Below, piece after piece: positions 26,665-35,228 of a stretch of DNA of 64,000 bases (the first letter of the stretch is position 1; each line of letters begins with the position of its first letter). The position numbers and the translations under genes were made by a program. Below the pieces are notes generated by a model. The model ran no database searches and was not told the DNA's origin. It worked only from the letters and a program-made list of their open reading frames with translations. The DNA is taken from positions 1,426,001 through 1,490,000 of the forward strand of contig NZ_JAYJJW010000001.1 of the NCBI RefSeq assembly GCF_035481675.1. Direction: 5' to 3'. Origin of the DNA: Alteriqipengyuania_B sp035481675. GTDB lineage: Bacteria > Pseudomonadota > Alphaproteobacteria > Sphingomonadales > Sphingomonadaceae.

Positions 26665-26675
26665 TCCAACCTCCT
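26662..26675 (-). promoter_or_regulatory. Consensus ribosome binding site before an ATT codon
   Basis: Read on the minus strand: AGGAGG (26675-26670), 5-base spacer, ATT (26664-26662) in frame with the alpha/beta hydrolase. It is the only strong ribosome binding site upstream of this gene and decides the proposed start. ATT is a rare bacterial start codon known mainly from infC. Confidence 0.45.
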
Positions 26676-26744
26676 CGGCGTGGTTACTTTTTGGTAAGCC
26701 CTTCCCCGTAACGATGCCTTCCGTGGGACCGCCAGGGGGGCATC

Positions 26745-27233
26745 ATGCCAGGATTTGACGTGCAGTACGTGCTGCTTGCCGCATTGGCAATCGCGCTCGT
26801 CATCGCTGCATTTACCGACATCAAGGAGCGCCGGATCGCCAACTGGCTGACCGGCTCCATCGCCGTTTCCGCTCCGCTGTTCTGGTGGGCGACGGGCCTG
26901 TCTCTGTGGCCCGGCGTCGCGCTGCAATTCGGCGTCGCCATCGCCGCCTTCGCCGTCTTCGCCGCGCTGTTCGCGATGAAGTGGATGGGCGGCGGCGACG
27001 TGAAGCTGCTGACCGCGCTCGCCCTGTGGGTGGAGCCGACCATGTTCCTGCGCCTGATCGTGTTCATGGCCCTGATCGGCGGCGTCCTGACGCTGCTGAT
27101 GGGCATGTGGCACATCATGCGCCGCCAGCGAGAGCGGCTGGCCATTCCTTACGGGGTCGCAATCTCGTCTGCCGGGCTCTGGGTGCTCGGCTCCCATTAC
27201 ATTCCCCAGATGCAGGGCGGCATCGCGGGGTGA
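26745..27233 (+). CDS. cpaA: Tad/Flp prepilin peptidase (A24 family) CpaA
   Basis: A 162-residue aspartic membrane protease that cleaves and may methylate Flp prepilins. The first catalytic Asp is in AAFTDIKERRIANW; the second is in the GxGD-type motif KWMGGGDVKLLTAL. About five membrane segments are seen, and the N-terminal Cys-rich domain of PilD-type enzymes is absent, as in CpaA/TadV. The ATG follows AGGGGGG. First gene in the pilus cluster, 75 bases before cpaB and divergent from the alpha/beta hydrolase. Confidence 0.93.
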   Translation: MPGFDVQYVLLAALAIALVIAAFTDIKERRIANWLTGSIAVSAPLFWWATGLSLWPGVALQFGVAIAAFAVFAALFAMKWMGGGDVKLLTALALWVEPTMFLRLIVFMALIGGVLTLLMGMWHIMRRQRERLAIPYGVAISSAGLWVLGSHYIPQMQGGIAG

Positions 27234-27307
27234 ACCTGATTTTAACCAATCCGGCCGATAAGCGCACCATTCGTAACGCTTGGCCAATCGAGGGGGCATA
27301 ACGCGCC

Positions 27308-28375
27308 ATGGACAGGAAGAAGCTTATTTTGCTCGTTGGGGCGCTGGTGATTGCCATCGGCACCGCTTTTGCGGCCCGTAGTCTGATTGCCGGTGCCAGC
27401 GCACCCCAGGCGGAGGCCGGTCCGGTCGAGCCGCAGGGTCCGAAGGTCCTGGTGGCGCAGCGCGCCCTCCCCGTCGGCACTATCATCAGTGCGGATTCGG
27501 TCGGCTTCCAGCTGTGGCCGCAGGAAATGGTCCGCGATGCCTATTTCATCGACGGCGAGGCCGACATGAGCAAGCTGCTCGGCACCGTGGTCCGCCACCC
27601 GATCACGGCCGGTGAGCCGGTGACGCAAGGTGCGCTCGTCGCGCCGGGCGACCGCGGCTTCCTGGCCGCTGCACTCGGCCCGGGCATGCGCGCCGTCACC
27701 GTCCCCGTTTCGGCCAAGACCGGCGTTGCCGGCTTCGTGTTCCCGGGCGACCGTGTCGACCTGATGCTGACGCAGACGGTCAAGGGCGCAGAGGGCCCGC
27801 CGCTGCAGGCGACCGAAACCATCCTGCGCAACGTCCGCGTGCTCGCCACCGACCAGTCGACCGAGCAGGAGATCGTCGAAGGCAAGACCGTGGTCACCGC
27901 GTTCCGCACGGTGACGCTGGAAGTGACCCCGACGATCGCCGAGAAGATCTTCGTCGCCCAGACGATCGGTACGCTCAGCCTGTCGCTGCGCTCGATCGCC
28001 GACAGCCAGTCGGAACTGGAACGCGCCATCGCCAGCGGTGACGTGACCCTGCCGGAAGGCGCCACGCCCGAAGAGGAAGAGGAAATCCTGCGCGCCGCGA
28101 TGAGCCGCCCGCTGGATGGCCGCGCCACCTTCTCGACCGGCGGCGACGTGTCGCGCTTCCAGCGCTCCAGCGTCCCGTCGCAGACCAGCGAGCGTGAACG
28201 CCTGCGGATGGAAGCCGAACGCGCCCGCCTGTCGCAGCAGAGCAGCTACAGGCCGCGTGCAGAAGTCCGTCCGCCTCGCGCGGCCGAGAGCACCACCACC
28301 ACCGTCGCCGTTCCGCGCGGCCCCGTGGTCCGGGTGACCCGCGGCAAGAGCACCACCGCAGTACCGGTGGATTGA
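27308..28375 (+). CDS. cpaB: Flp pilus assembly protein CpaB (RcpC)
   Basis: A 355-residue periplasmic protein with an N-terminal membrane helix (KKLILLVGALVIAIGTAFAA). A SAF domain follows (residues ~50-115: VLVAQRALPVGTIISADSVGF ... HPITAGEPVTQGALV), then the RcpC domain (ISVPVSAKTGVAGFVFPGDRVDLML type; here VTVPVSAKTGVAGF). The C-terminal ~80 residues are charged and low in complexity. It is thought to help the secretin and may contact peptidoglycan through SAF. The stop is 8 bases from the cpaC ATG. Confidence 0.93.
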   Translation: MDRKKLILLVGALVIAIGTAFAARSLIAGASAPQAEAGPVEPQGPKVLVAQRALPVGTIISADSVGFQLWPQEMVRDAYFIDGEADMSKLLGTVVRHPITAGEPVTQGALVAPGDRGFLAAALGPGMRAVTVPVSAKTGVAGFVFPGDRVDLMLTQTVKGAEGPPLQATETILRNVRVLATDQSTEQEIVEGKTVVTAFRTVTLEVTPTIAEKIFVAQTIGTLSLSLRSIADSQSELERAIASGDVTLPEGATPEEEEEILRAAMSRPLDGRATFSTGGDVSRFQRSSVPSQTSERERLRMEAERARLSQQSSYRPRAEVRPPRAAESTTTTVAVPRGPVVRVTRGKSTTAVPVD

Positions 28376-28383
28376 GGGTGGCC

Positions 28384-29985
28384 ATGAACACGACAACCAC
28401 ATTCGCCGCCCGCACGGGCACGACTTCGAGGGGCAAGACCATGAAACGCCTGTTTGCAACCATGCTGACCGCCACCTGCGCGCTCGCTCCGCTGGCCCTC
28501 GCGCCGACGGCGCCGGCCCGGGCCCAGTCGGTCATCCGCCCCGCTTCGGACATCGTCCTGTCGGTGGGCCGCGGCGAACTGATCACCGTGCCCGGCGCGA
28601 TGACCGACATCTTCGTCGCCAACGAGGCGATTGCCGATGTCCAGGTGAAGTCGCAGCGCCAGCTGTACGTTTTCGGCAAGTCGGGCGGGACCACCACGGT
28701 CTATGCCAGCAACGCCGCCGGCGATGTCATCTGGTCCGCCAACGTGCGCGTCGGATCGAACATCGACAGCGTCGACCAGATGCTGGCGCTGGCCATGCCG
28801 GATGCCCGCATCTCGGTCGCCACTATGGGCACCAACACCGTGCTGCTGACCGGCACCATCGCTTCGCCGGAAGATGCGGCCGAAGCCGAACGGCTGGTCG
28901 AAGCCTTCGTGGGCGAGGACGCCAATGTCGTCAGCCGCCTGCGCATGGCGACGCCGCTGCAGGTGAACCTACAGGTCCGCTTTGCCGAGGTCAGCCGCTC
29001 GCTGGTCCGCACGCTGGGCGCCAACTTGGCCAGCATCGACGGGACCGATGGTTTCCAGTTCGGCATCGGACAGGGACGCGGCCCGACCACCTTCCGGCCG
29101 GGTTCGGCCACGGGCGTGGGCAGCAGCATCAAGACGCAGATTCCCGATCCCAACAACCCCGGTAAGTTCATCGAGGTCGACGGGACGAACATCCCCCCCG
29201 CCTCGCTCGGCACGACCATTGCCGGGGTCGGCGAATTCCTCGGCCTCGACCTTGCCGGCGCGCTCGACCTTGCCGAACGCCAGGGCTTGGTGACCACGCT
29301 GTCGCAGCCCAACCTGACCGCGCTTTCGGGCGAAACCGCCAGCTTCCTGGCCGGTGGCGAATTCCCGATCCCGATCAGCCAGGGCCTCGGCAGCACGTCG
29401 ATCGAATATCGCAAGTTCGGCGTCAGCCTGTCCTACACGCCCTACGTCCTCGCCAACGGCCGGATCTCGATCCGCGTGCGGCCGGAAGTGTCGGAACTGT
29501 CGAGCCAGGGGGCGGTGACGCTCAACGGCTTCCAGGTCCCGGCGCTGACCATCCGGCGCGCCGAGACGACCGTGGAACTCGGCTCCGGCCAGAGCTTCAT
29601 GATCGCCGGCCTGATGAGCAACAGCTCGCAGAGCTCGATCGAGAAAGCTCCGGGCCTCGGCGACCTGCCGATCCTCGGCAACCTGTTCCGCAGCACCGAA
29701 TTCCGGCGCGGCGAAACCGAGCTGGTGATCGTGGTGACGCCGTACCTGGTGAACCCGGTCAACGACCGCGACATCATCCTGCCGACCGACGGCTTCCGTT
29801 CGCCGAACGTAGCCCAGCAGCTGCTGCTGAACCAGAACCAGGACGGCCAAAGCGGTGCACGCCGCCCCGGCCCGACCGAAGCCATCGTGGAGCAGGCGCC
29901 GCAAGTCGGTGCCGCCCAGCAGGGCAACACCGCGCCCGCGCGCACCGCCGCCCTGCCCACCCCCGGCTTCAGCCTGAACGACTGA
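28384..29985 (+). CDS. cpaC: Flp pilus outer-membrane secretin CpaC (RcpA)
   Basis: About 533 residues. After a signal peptide (cleavage after PARAQ) comes the pilus-specific N-domain (VLSVGRGELITVPGAMTDIFV) and a BON-like segment (LLTGTIASPEDAAEAERLV). The secretin core includes LSQPNLTALSGETASFLAGG, IRVRPEVSELSS and SGQSFMIAGLMSNS. Its multimer forms the outer-membrane pore for the Flp pilus. The ATG at 28384 is preferred to the TTG at 28372 that overlaps cpaB. It ends with a Gln/Pro-rich tail. Confidence 0.94.
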   Translation: MNTTTTFAARTGTTSRGKTMKRLFATMLTATCALAPLALAPTAPARAQSVIRPASDIVLSVGRGELITVPGAMTDIFVANEAIADVQVKSQRQLYVFGKSGGTTTVYASNAAGDVIWSANVRVGSNIDSVDQMLALAMPDARISVATMGTNTVLLTGTIASPEDAAEAERLVEAFVGEDANVVSRLRMATPLQVNLQVRFAEVSRSLVRTLGANLASIDGTDGFQFGIGQGRGPTTFRPGSATGVGSSIKTQIPDPNNPGKFIEVDGTNIPPASLGTTIAGVGEFLGLDLAGALDLAERQGLVTTLSQPNLTALSGETASFLAGGEFPIPISQGLGSTSIEYRKFGVSLSYTPYVLANGRISIRVRPEVSELSSQGAVTLNGFQVPALTIRRAETTVELGSGQSFMIAGLMSNSSQSSIEKAPGLGDLPILGNLFRSTEFRRGETELVIVVTPYLVNPVNDRDIILPTDGFRSPNVAQQLLLNQNQDGQSGARRPGPTEAIVEQAPQVGAAQQGNTAPARTAALPTPGFSLND

Positions 29986-29999
29986 GAAAGGTGACCACC

Positions 30000-30650
30000 A
30001 TGTCCAACTTCAACAAGAAAACCGGCTTCGTGGCCATCGCCGTCTCGCTCGGCCTCGCGCTGGGCGCCTGCAGCGGCCAGCCGCAGAACCGCTCGCTCTA
30101 TTCAACCAAGCAGCCGGTCGTGGAACGCTCGAACTACTCGCTCGACCTTGCCAGCGGCGCGGGCGGGCTGACGGTGGCCGAACAGGCCCGCCTCAATTCG
30201 TGGTTCGAAACGCTCGAGCTCGGCTATGGCGACAGCGTCTATGTGGACGATCCGCTGTCGAGCGGCGCCACCCGCGAGGCCGTGGCCCAGATCGCCGGCC
30301 GCCACGGTGTGCTGATTTCGCAAGGAGCCCCGGTGACCCCCGGTTACGTCGATCCGGGCACGACCCGCGTCGTCGTCAGCCGCGCACGGGCATATGTCCC
30401 CGGCTGTCCGGACTGGTCGTCGAAAGACGGCTTCAATTGGACCAACGGGACCAGCCCCGGATACGGCTGCGCCGTCAATTCGAACCTGGCCGCCATGGTC
30501 GCCAATCCGCAGCACCTGATCGAAGGTGAAAAGGGAACCGGCGAAACCGTGGTCGCCACATCCAATCGCGCCATCCAGAGCTATCGCGACGCCGAACCGA
30601 CCGGCGCCGGCGGCCTGCAGGGCGAAAGCCTCAGCGAAGGGGGGAACTGA
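30000..30650 (+). CDS. cpaD: Flp pilus assembly lipoprotein CpaD
   Basis: A 216-residue lipoprotein with signal ending in LGAC (Cys ~23). The body carries the CpaD family blocks LNSWFETLELGYGDSVYVDDP and VTPGYVDPGTTRVVVSRARAYVPGCPDWSS, with the conserved GCPDW and YGCAVNSNLAAMVANP. It is probably an outer-membrane lipoprotein supporting the CpaC secretin. The ATG at 30000 lies behind GAGAAAGG. It is 14 bases after cpaC and 3 before cpaE. Confidence 0.93.
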   Translation: MSNFNKKTGFVAIAVSLGLALGACSGQPQNRSLYSTKQPVVERSNYSLDLASGAGGLTVAEQARLNSWFETLELGYGDSVYVDDPLSSGATREAVAQIAGRHGVLISQGAPVTPGYVDPGTTRVVVSRARAYVPGCPDWSSKDGFNWTNGTSPGYGCAVNSNLAAMVANPQHLIEGEKGTGETVVATSNRAIQSYRDAEPTGAGGLQGESLSEGGN

Positions 30651-30653
30651 GCC

Positions 30654-31958
30654 ATGAACGCACCCTGGAAACCCGGCGCAGGCGGCAATCGCGATCCGTT
30701 CTCCGCATTCATCTGCGACGAAACCTCGCTCGACGTGCTGCGGCCCGTCGTGGTCGAAATGGGCTGGCAGCCCGAAAAGTGCAACAAGGGCGGCCTGCGC
30801 AACGCGGTGCAGTCGCTCTCGATCGCCGCGAGCCCTGCCATCCTGATGGTCGACCTGTCAGAATGCGGCGACCCGCTGAACGATATCAACGCCCTGGCCG
30901 AGGTCTGCGAACCCGGCACGGTGGTGATCGCGGTCGGCCAGGTGAACGACGTTCGCCTGTACCGCGACCTGCTGTCGAGCGGCATCCACGATTACCTGCT
31001 GAAGCCGCTGTCGGCGGGCCAGCTGCGCGATTCGCTCAGCCAGGCGCAGGCCGTGTTCGCCGCGCCCAAGGGCGGTGACGGATCGGTCGCCAAGAAGCAC
31101 GTATCGACCGCAGTGGTCGGCACGCGCGGCGGCGTCGGGTCCTCGATGCTGGCGACCTCGCTCGCCTGGCTGTTCAGCACCGATCACGCATCGCCCACGG
31201 CGCTGCTCGATCTCGACGTGCACTTCGGTACCGGCGCGCTGACGCTGGACCTGGAGCCGGGCCGGGGCCTGACCGACGCGATCGACAACCCCAGCCGTAT
31301 CGACGGCCTGTTCATCGAACGCGCCATGATCCGCGCCAACGACAATCTCGCCATCCTGTCCGCAGAAGCGCCGATCAATGCGCCGCTGATGACCGACGGT
31401 GCGGCCTTCGCCCAGCTACAGGAGGAGTTCAAGCAGGCCTTCGAGATGACCGTGGTCGACATGCCGCGCAACATGCTGATCAATTTCCCGCACCTGCTGC
31501 ACGAAGTGAACGTGGTGGTGGTGGCGACCGAAATGACGCTGGCCAGTGCGCGCGATGCGATCCGCATCCTGTCGTGGCTGAACACCAATGCCCCGCACGC
31601 CACCCCGCTGGTGGTCGCAAACAAGGTGCAGGGCGGTGCCGGCGAAATCAGCAAGGCCGATTTCGAAGCGTCGATCGAGCGCAAGATCAACTTCACGATC
31701 CCTTACGACGTGAAGGCTGCGACCAACGCCGCCAAGCTCGGCCAGACCTTTGCCGACGCCAACCGCTCGGCCAAGTCCGGCTCGGTCGTGCGCGACATCG
31801 CCAAGGCGATCGTCGGGGCAGGCGACGAGGACGGCGTGGAGGAACTGGCGGCAGCGGGCGACAAGTCGCTGCTCGGCAAGTTCGACATCAAGTCGTTCCT
31901 CACGCCCAAGAAGGCCAAGGGCGCCAAGTCCGAAGCCGAAACCGAAGCTGCGGAATGA
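30654..31958 (+). CDS. cpaE: Flp pilus localisation ATPase CpaE (TadZ)
   Basis: A 434-residue protein with an N-terminal receiver-like domain (residues ~12-135, no clear phosphorylatable Asp) and a MinD/ParA-type domain starting VVGTRGGVGSSMLATSLAW. The deviant Walker A lacks the usual lysines (RGGVGSS), as is known for many TadZ proteins that bind ATP weakly. Later blocks are LLDLDVHFGTGALTLDLEPG and VVDMPRNMLINFPHLLHE. TadZ places the pilus machine at the cell pole. The last ~60 residues are charged and Lys/Glu-rich. In other Tad loci cpaF normally comes next, but here it does not. Confidence 0.93.
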   Translation: MNAPWKPGAGGNRDPFSAFICDETSLDVLRPVVVEMGWQPEKCNKGGLRNAVQSLSIAASPAILMVDLSECGDPLNDINALAEVCEPGTVVIAVGQVNDVRLYRDLLSSGIHDYLLKPLSAGQLRDSLSQAQAVFAAPKGGDGSVAKKHVSTAVVGTRGGVGSSMLATSLAWLFSTDHASPTALLDLDVHFGTGALTLDLEPGRGLTDAIDNPSRIDGLFIERAMIRANDNLAILSAEAPINAPLMTDGAAFAQLQEEFKQAFEMTVVDMPRNMLINFPHLLHEVNVVVVATEMTLASARDAIRILSWLNTNAPHATPLVVANKVQGGAGEISKADFEASIERKINFTIPYDVKAATNAAKLGQTFADANRSAKSGSVVRDIAKAIVGAGDEDGVEELAAAGDKSLLGKFDIKSFLTPKKAKGAKSEAETEAAE

Positions 31959-31964
31959 GGTGGC

Positions 31965-31991
31965 GGGCCGGGTGCCGCGTGCGCCCGGCCC
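31965..31991 (+). terminator. GC-rich hairpin in the cpaE-tadB gap
   Basis: GGGCCGGG (31965-31972) pairs with CCCGGCCC (31984-31991), and the loop can pair further (GGGTGC with GCGCCC, one wobble). No T-run follows, so it is more likely an mRNA-stabilising or attenuating hairpin than a classic terminator. It sits 7 bases after the cpaE stop. Confidence 0.5.
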
Positions 31992-32034
31992 TCCCCGCCA
32001 TCCCGCCCATCCGAACGCAAGAGGCGAATAGACC

Positions 32035-33006
32035 ATGGATATCTTCACGCTGGCACTGATCGCGGCAGGCATCATGGCGCTTATGGTGCTGGGATATGCC
32101 TTCATCGCCGCGCCCTCTGCCGCCAAGGAAAGCCAGCGCCGCCTGCAGGCCGTGCGCTTCCGCCACTCGCAGGACGCGGAAACCAAGGTCGAATCGCAGC
32201 TGAAAAAGGCGATCGCGGCACGCAAGCCCAAGGCGCACAAGCTCGCCGGCTCCGGCTCGCGCGTGCAGGCGCTGGAACTGCGGCTGGACCGGACGGGCAA
32301 GGGCTGGACGCTGACGCAGTACATGTATGCCTCGATCGGCATCGCGCTCGCCGTCATGCTGATCATCTACATGAAATCGGGCAGCCTGATGCTCGGCCTG
32401 GCGCTCGGCATCGTGTTCGGTGCGGGCATCCCGCACCTGGCGGTCGGCCACTTCATCAAGAAGCGTTCGAACGCCTTCACGGCGAAATTCCCCGACGCAA
32501 TCGAGCTACTGGTTCGCGGCCTGCGTTCGGGCCTCCCGGTCACGGAAACGCTGGCCGTGGTCGCGCAGGAAATCCCCGGCCCTGTCGGCATCGAATTCAA
32601 GAGCGTGGTCGAACGCATCAAGATCGGCCGCACGATGGAAGAGGCGCTGCAGGAAACCGCCGACAAGCTCAACACGCCGGAATTCAGCTTCTTCTGCATC
32701 ACTCTGGCGATCCAGCGGGAAACGGGCGGCAATCTTGCCGAAACGCTTTCCAACCTCGCCGACGTGCTCCGCAAGCGCGGCCAGATGAAGCTGAAGATCA
32801 AGGCGATGAGCTCGGAATCGAAGGCCTCCGCCTATATCGTGGGCGCCCTGCCGTTCATCGTGTTCGCGATGATCTGGTGGATCAACCCGGACTACATCGG
32901 CGGCTTCTTCGTCGAGGAACGCCTGATCATCACCGGCCTCGGCGGCCTGGTATGGATGAGCATCGGCGTGTTCATCATGGCCAAGATGGTCAGCTTCGAG
33001 ATCTGA
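32035..33006 (+). CDS. tadB: Tad pilus platform protein TadB
   Basis: A 323-residue inner-membrane protein of the GspF/T2SSF family. It has an N-terminal membrane segment, a cytoplasmic stretch with the charged core ALELRLDRTGKGWT, and two central helices. The T2SSF domain is at ~160-285 (FPDAIELLVRGLRSGLPVTETL ... ETGGNLAETLSNLADVLRKR), followed by two C-terminal helices. It builds the assembly platform with TadC. The ATG follows AGAGGCG. The canonical upstream partner gene cpaF is missing here. Confidence 0.92.
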   Translation: MDIFTLALIAAGIMALMVLGYAFIAAPSAAKESQRRLQAVRFRHSQDAETKVESQLKKAIAARKPKAHKLAGSGSRVQALELRLDRTGKGWTLTQYMYASIGIALAVMLIIYMKSGSLMLGLALGIVFGAGIPHLAVGHFIKKRSNAFTAKFPDAIELLVRGLRSGLPVTETLAVVAQEIPGPVGIEFKSVVERIKIGRTMEEALQETADKLNTPEFSFFCITLAIQRETGGNLAETLSNLADVLRKRGQMKLKIKAMSSESKASAYIVGALPFIVFAMIWWINPDYIGGFFVEERLIITGLGGLVWMSIGVFIMAKMVSFEI

Positions 33007-33022
33007 GCGGGGGACGATAACA

Positions 33023-34045
33023 ATGTTGCAGACATCCTCCGGCCCGACCCTGATGGGCGTCGACGTGATTTTCGTCGGCTCCATCCTCGCCGGCGTAGCC
33101 GCCCTTGCCGTGATGATGGCGGTCTATGCCGCGGTCACGATCAAGGACCCGATGGCCAAGCGCGTGAAGTCGCTCAACGCCCGGCGCGAAGAGCTGAAGG
33201 CGGGCATCGTCACCGGCAGCGCCCGCAAGCGCCAGAGCCTGGTCAAGAAGAACGAGACCCGCGACAAGGTCCGCGAATCGCTGGAAGGCATCAACGTCCT
33301 CCAGGAAAGCCAGCTCAAGCAGGTGCAGCAGCGCCTGGCGCAGGCCGGCATCCGCGACAAGGACTGGGCCCCGGTGGTCATCGGCGCCCGCATGGTCGCA
33401 CCGATCGTGCTGGGCTTCATCGCCATCATGGTGGTGTTCTGGTCCGACATGTTCCCCGACTGGGGCACGACCAAGCGCGTCGCCGCGTTCGCCGTCGCCC
33501 TGCTGATCGGCTACAAGGCGCCCGACGTCTTCGTGACGAACATGGTGACGAAGCGGACCGCGGAAATCCGCAAGGGCCTGCCCGATGCGCTCGACCTCCT
33601 GGTCATCTGCGCCGAGGCCGGCCTGACCGTGGACGCCGCCTTCAACCGCGTCGCCAAGGAACTGGGCCGCGCCTATCCGGAACTGGGTGATGAGTTTGCC
33701 CTCACCGCGATCGAGCTGTCGTTCCTGACCGAGCGGCGCCAGGCGTTCGAAAACCTCGCCTACCGCGTCGATCTCGATTCGGTGAAGGGCGTGGTGACGA
33801 CCATGATCCAGACCGAACGCTACGGTACTCCGCTCGCTTCGGCGCTGCGCGTGTTGTCGGCCGAATTCCGCAACGAGCGCATGATGCGCGCGGAAGAAAA
33901 GGCCGCCCGCCTGCCGGCGATCATGACCGTGCCGCTGATCCTGTTCATCCTGCCGACGCTGTTCATCGTCATTCTCGGCCCGGCAGCCTGCGACATCTCC
34001 GATGCCTTCGCATCCAACGGCCCGGCGAACGGCGGCAGCGTCTAG
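33023..34045 (+). CDS. tadC: Tad pilus platform protein TadC
   Basis: A 340-residue second GspF-like membrane protein. It has an N-terminal membrane helix (VDVIFVGSILAGVAALAVMMAVY), a cytoplasmic region, and the T2SSF domain at ~175-300 (LPDALDLLVICAEAGLTVDAAFNRV ... ERYGTPLASALRVLSAEFR). The final helix is IMTVPLILFILPTLFIVILGPA. It starts 17 bases after tadB and is the last plus-strand gene of the cluster, ending at a hairpin terminator. TadD, TadE/F/G and a pilin gene are not seen downstream. Confidence 0.92.
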   Translation: MLQTSSGPTLMGVDVIFVGSILAGVAALAVMMAVYAAVTIKDPMAKRVKSLNARREELKAGIVTGSARKRQSLVKKNETRDKVRESLEGINVLQESQLKQVQQRLAQAGIRDKDWAPVVIGARMVAPIVLGFIAIMVVFWSDMFPDWGTTKRVAAFAVALLIGYKAPDVFVTNMVTKRTAEIRKGLPDALDLLVICAEAGLTVDAAFNRVAKELGRAYPELGDEFALTAIELSFLTERRQAFENLAYRVDLDSVKGVVTTMIQTERYGTPLASALRVLSAEFRNERMMRAEEKAARLPAIMTVPLILFILPTLFIVILGPAACDISDAFASNGPANGGSV

Positions 34046-34089
34046 CGACCGGGCGAAACAGGGCCTCTTCAGGAGGCAGTAAACGAGAC

Positions 34090-34129
34090 GAGGCGGCGCC
34101 GGCTATCCGGTTGCCGCCTCTCTTATCTT
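34090..34129 (+). terminator. Terminator of the tad operon
   Basis: GAGGCGGC (34090-34097) pairs with GCCGCCTC (34113-34120). An inner GCCGG/CCGGT pairing gives a long stem, followed by TCTTATCTT on the plus strand. It overlaps the 3' end of the convergent MarR gene. Confidence 0.7.
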
Positions 34130-34540
34130 GGCCAGCGCCGAAACCAGCGCCTCGCGTTCGGGACCGTCCAGCCCGTCCAGCATCCGCTCTTCCAGGCCGA
34201 GTGCCAGCGGCAGGATCTCGTCGTGCAGTTCGCGGCCCGTGGCGGTCAGTTCCAGCATGTGGGAACGGCCGTCGCTGCGGTTCGGCGCACGGTCGACCAG
34301 CCCGCGTTCTGCCAGCGCCTTCACCGCCCGGTTGACTGCGACCTTGTCCATCACCGTCAGCTCGGTCAGTTCCCGCTGCGTCGCCTCGCCCGTGTCGCCC
34401 AGCACCGCCATGATCCGCCATTCCGCGATCTTCAGCCCGAACCGGCTGTGATACTCGCGCGCGATCCGCTCGCTCACTGCGTTGGAGGTGATGGAAAGCA
34501 GGTACGGCACGAAGCGCGCCAGCCGTGTCGTCTCGCTCAT
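34103..34540 (-). CDS. MarR-family transcriptional regulator
   Basis: A 145-residue winged-helix regulator. The DNA-binding core is LKIAEWRIMAVLGDTGEATQRELTELTVMDKVAVNRAVKALAERGLVDR, ending in the wing RAPNRSDGRSHMLELTATG. The C-terminal helix supplies dimerisation (EERMLDGLDGPEREALVSALAKI). MarR proteins usually repress nearby transport or degradation genes and respond to small phenolic or lipid ligands. It is 4 bases behind the TetR gene, so both are probably on one transcript with the crotonase. Confidence 0.88.
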   Translation of the reverse strand: MSETTRLARFVPYLLSITSNAVSERIAREYHSRFGLKIAEWRIMAVLGDTGEATQRELTELTVMDKVAVNRAVKALAERGLVDRAPNRSDGRSHMLELTATGRELHDEILPLALGLEERMLDGLDGPEREALVSALAKIREAATG

Positions 34541-34544
34541 CGGA

Positions 34545-35168
34545 TCAGCGCTTCAGGCCGGAGGTCAGGAATTCGATCACGTGTTCGCGATAGGCATCGC
34601 GCAACCCTTCGGTCAGCGTGTCCTGGCCGTAGCAATGGCGCAGTACCAGCCGTGCCGAAAAGAACCGGTCGCACGCGCCGGTGGCGGTGAAATAGAACAG
34701 CTGCGGGTCCACGTCGCGGAACACGCCGCGCTCCACCCCTTCGGCGATCAGCTGCTGGTAGGCTTCGTTGAGCGGGGTGAGATAGCTGTCGGCGATGCGC
34801 TGGGCTTCCTCGTCGTCGCTGTCGCGCACCAGCCGCATCAGCAGGCGGTTGAGATAGGGCGTGGCGTAATAGGTATCGACCATGGCGGAGATGTGCCGCC
34901 GCAGCTTGGCTTCCGGTTCCATGTCCTTGTGCATCAGCGCCTGCACCGACTGGACGATGCTTTCCATGTCCCGGTCCAGCAGCGCCTTCAGCAACCCGGC
35001 CTTGTTGCCGAAATAATACTTCACCAGCGCGGAATTGAGGCCGGAGCGGAGCGAGAGTTCGGACAGCGAGATATCCACCGCATCGCCTTCGCGCATGATC
35101 GCGGATGCCGTTTCCAGCAGCTTTTCCCGCGCGCCGTCGGGCGGATTGTCGATGGCCTTTGCGTTCAT
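34545..35168 (-). CDS. TetR-family transcriptional regulator
   Basis: A 207-residue protein. The N-terminal helix-turn-helix is in LLETASAIMREGDAVDISLSELSLRSGLNSALVKYYFGNKAGLLKAL, with the typical ...YYFGNKAGLL ending. The C-terminal ligand domain has a TetR_C-like pattern (HISAMVDTYYATPYLNRLLMRLV). The gene is 60 bases downstream of the crotonase gene and just upstream of the MarR gene. Control of acyl-CoA or fatty-acid genes is suggested by the neighbours but not shown. Confidence 0.87.
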   Translation of the reverse strand: MNAKAIDNPPDGAREKLLETASAIMREGDAVDISLSELSLRSGLNSALVKYYFGNKAGLLKALLDRDMESIVQSVQALMHKDMEPEAKLRRHISAMVDTYYATPYLNRLLMRLVRDSDDEEAQRIADSYLTPLNEAYQQLIAEGVERGVFRDVDPQLFYFTATGACDRFFSARLVLRHCYGQDTLTEGLRDAYREHVIEFLTSGLKR

Positions 35169-35228
35169 TGTCCAACGCTCCCCTTCAGGCTCATATCCCC
35201 GGCCACCCTCCCCGGCGGCGCAATGTTC

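Noticed and set aside
26613..26669. TTG at 26669 as the start of the alpha/beta hydrolase
   Set aside because: It is out of frame, touches the ribosome binding site with no spacing, and reaches a stop after 19 codons.
31780..31958. Remnant of CpaF in the C-terminal tail of CpaE
   Set aside because: The tail is charged and low in complexity, with no Walker A or secretion-ATPase motif.
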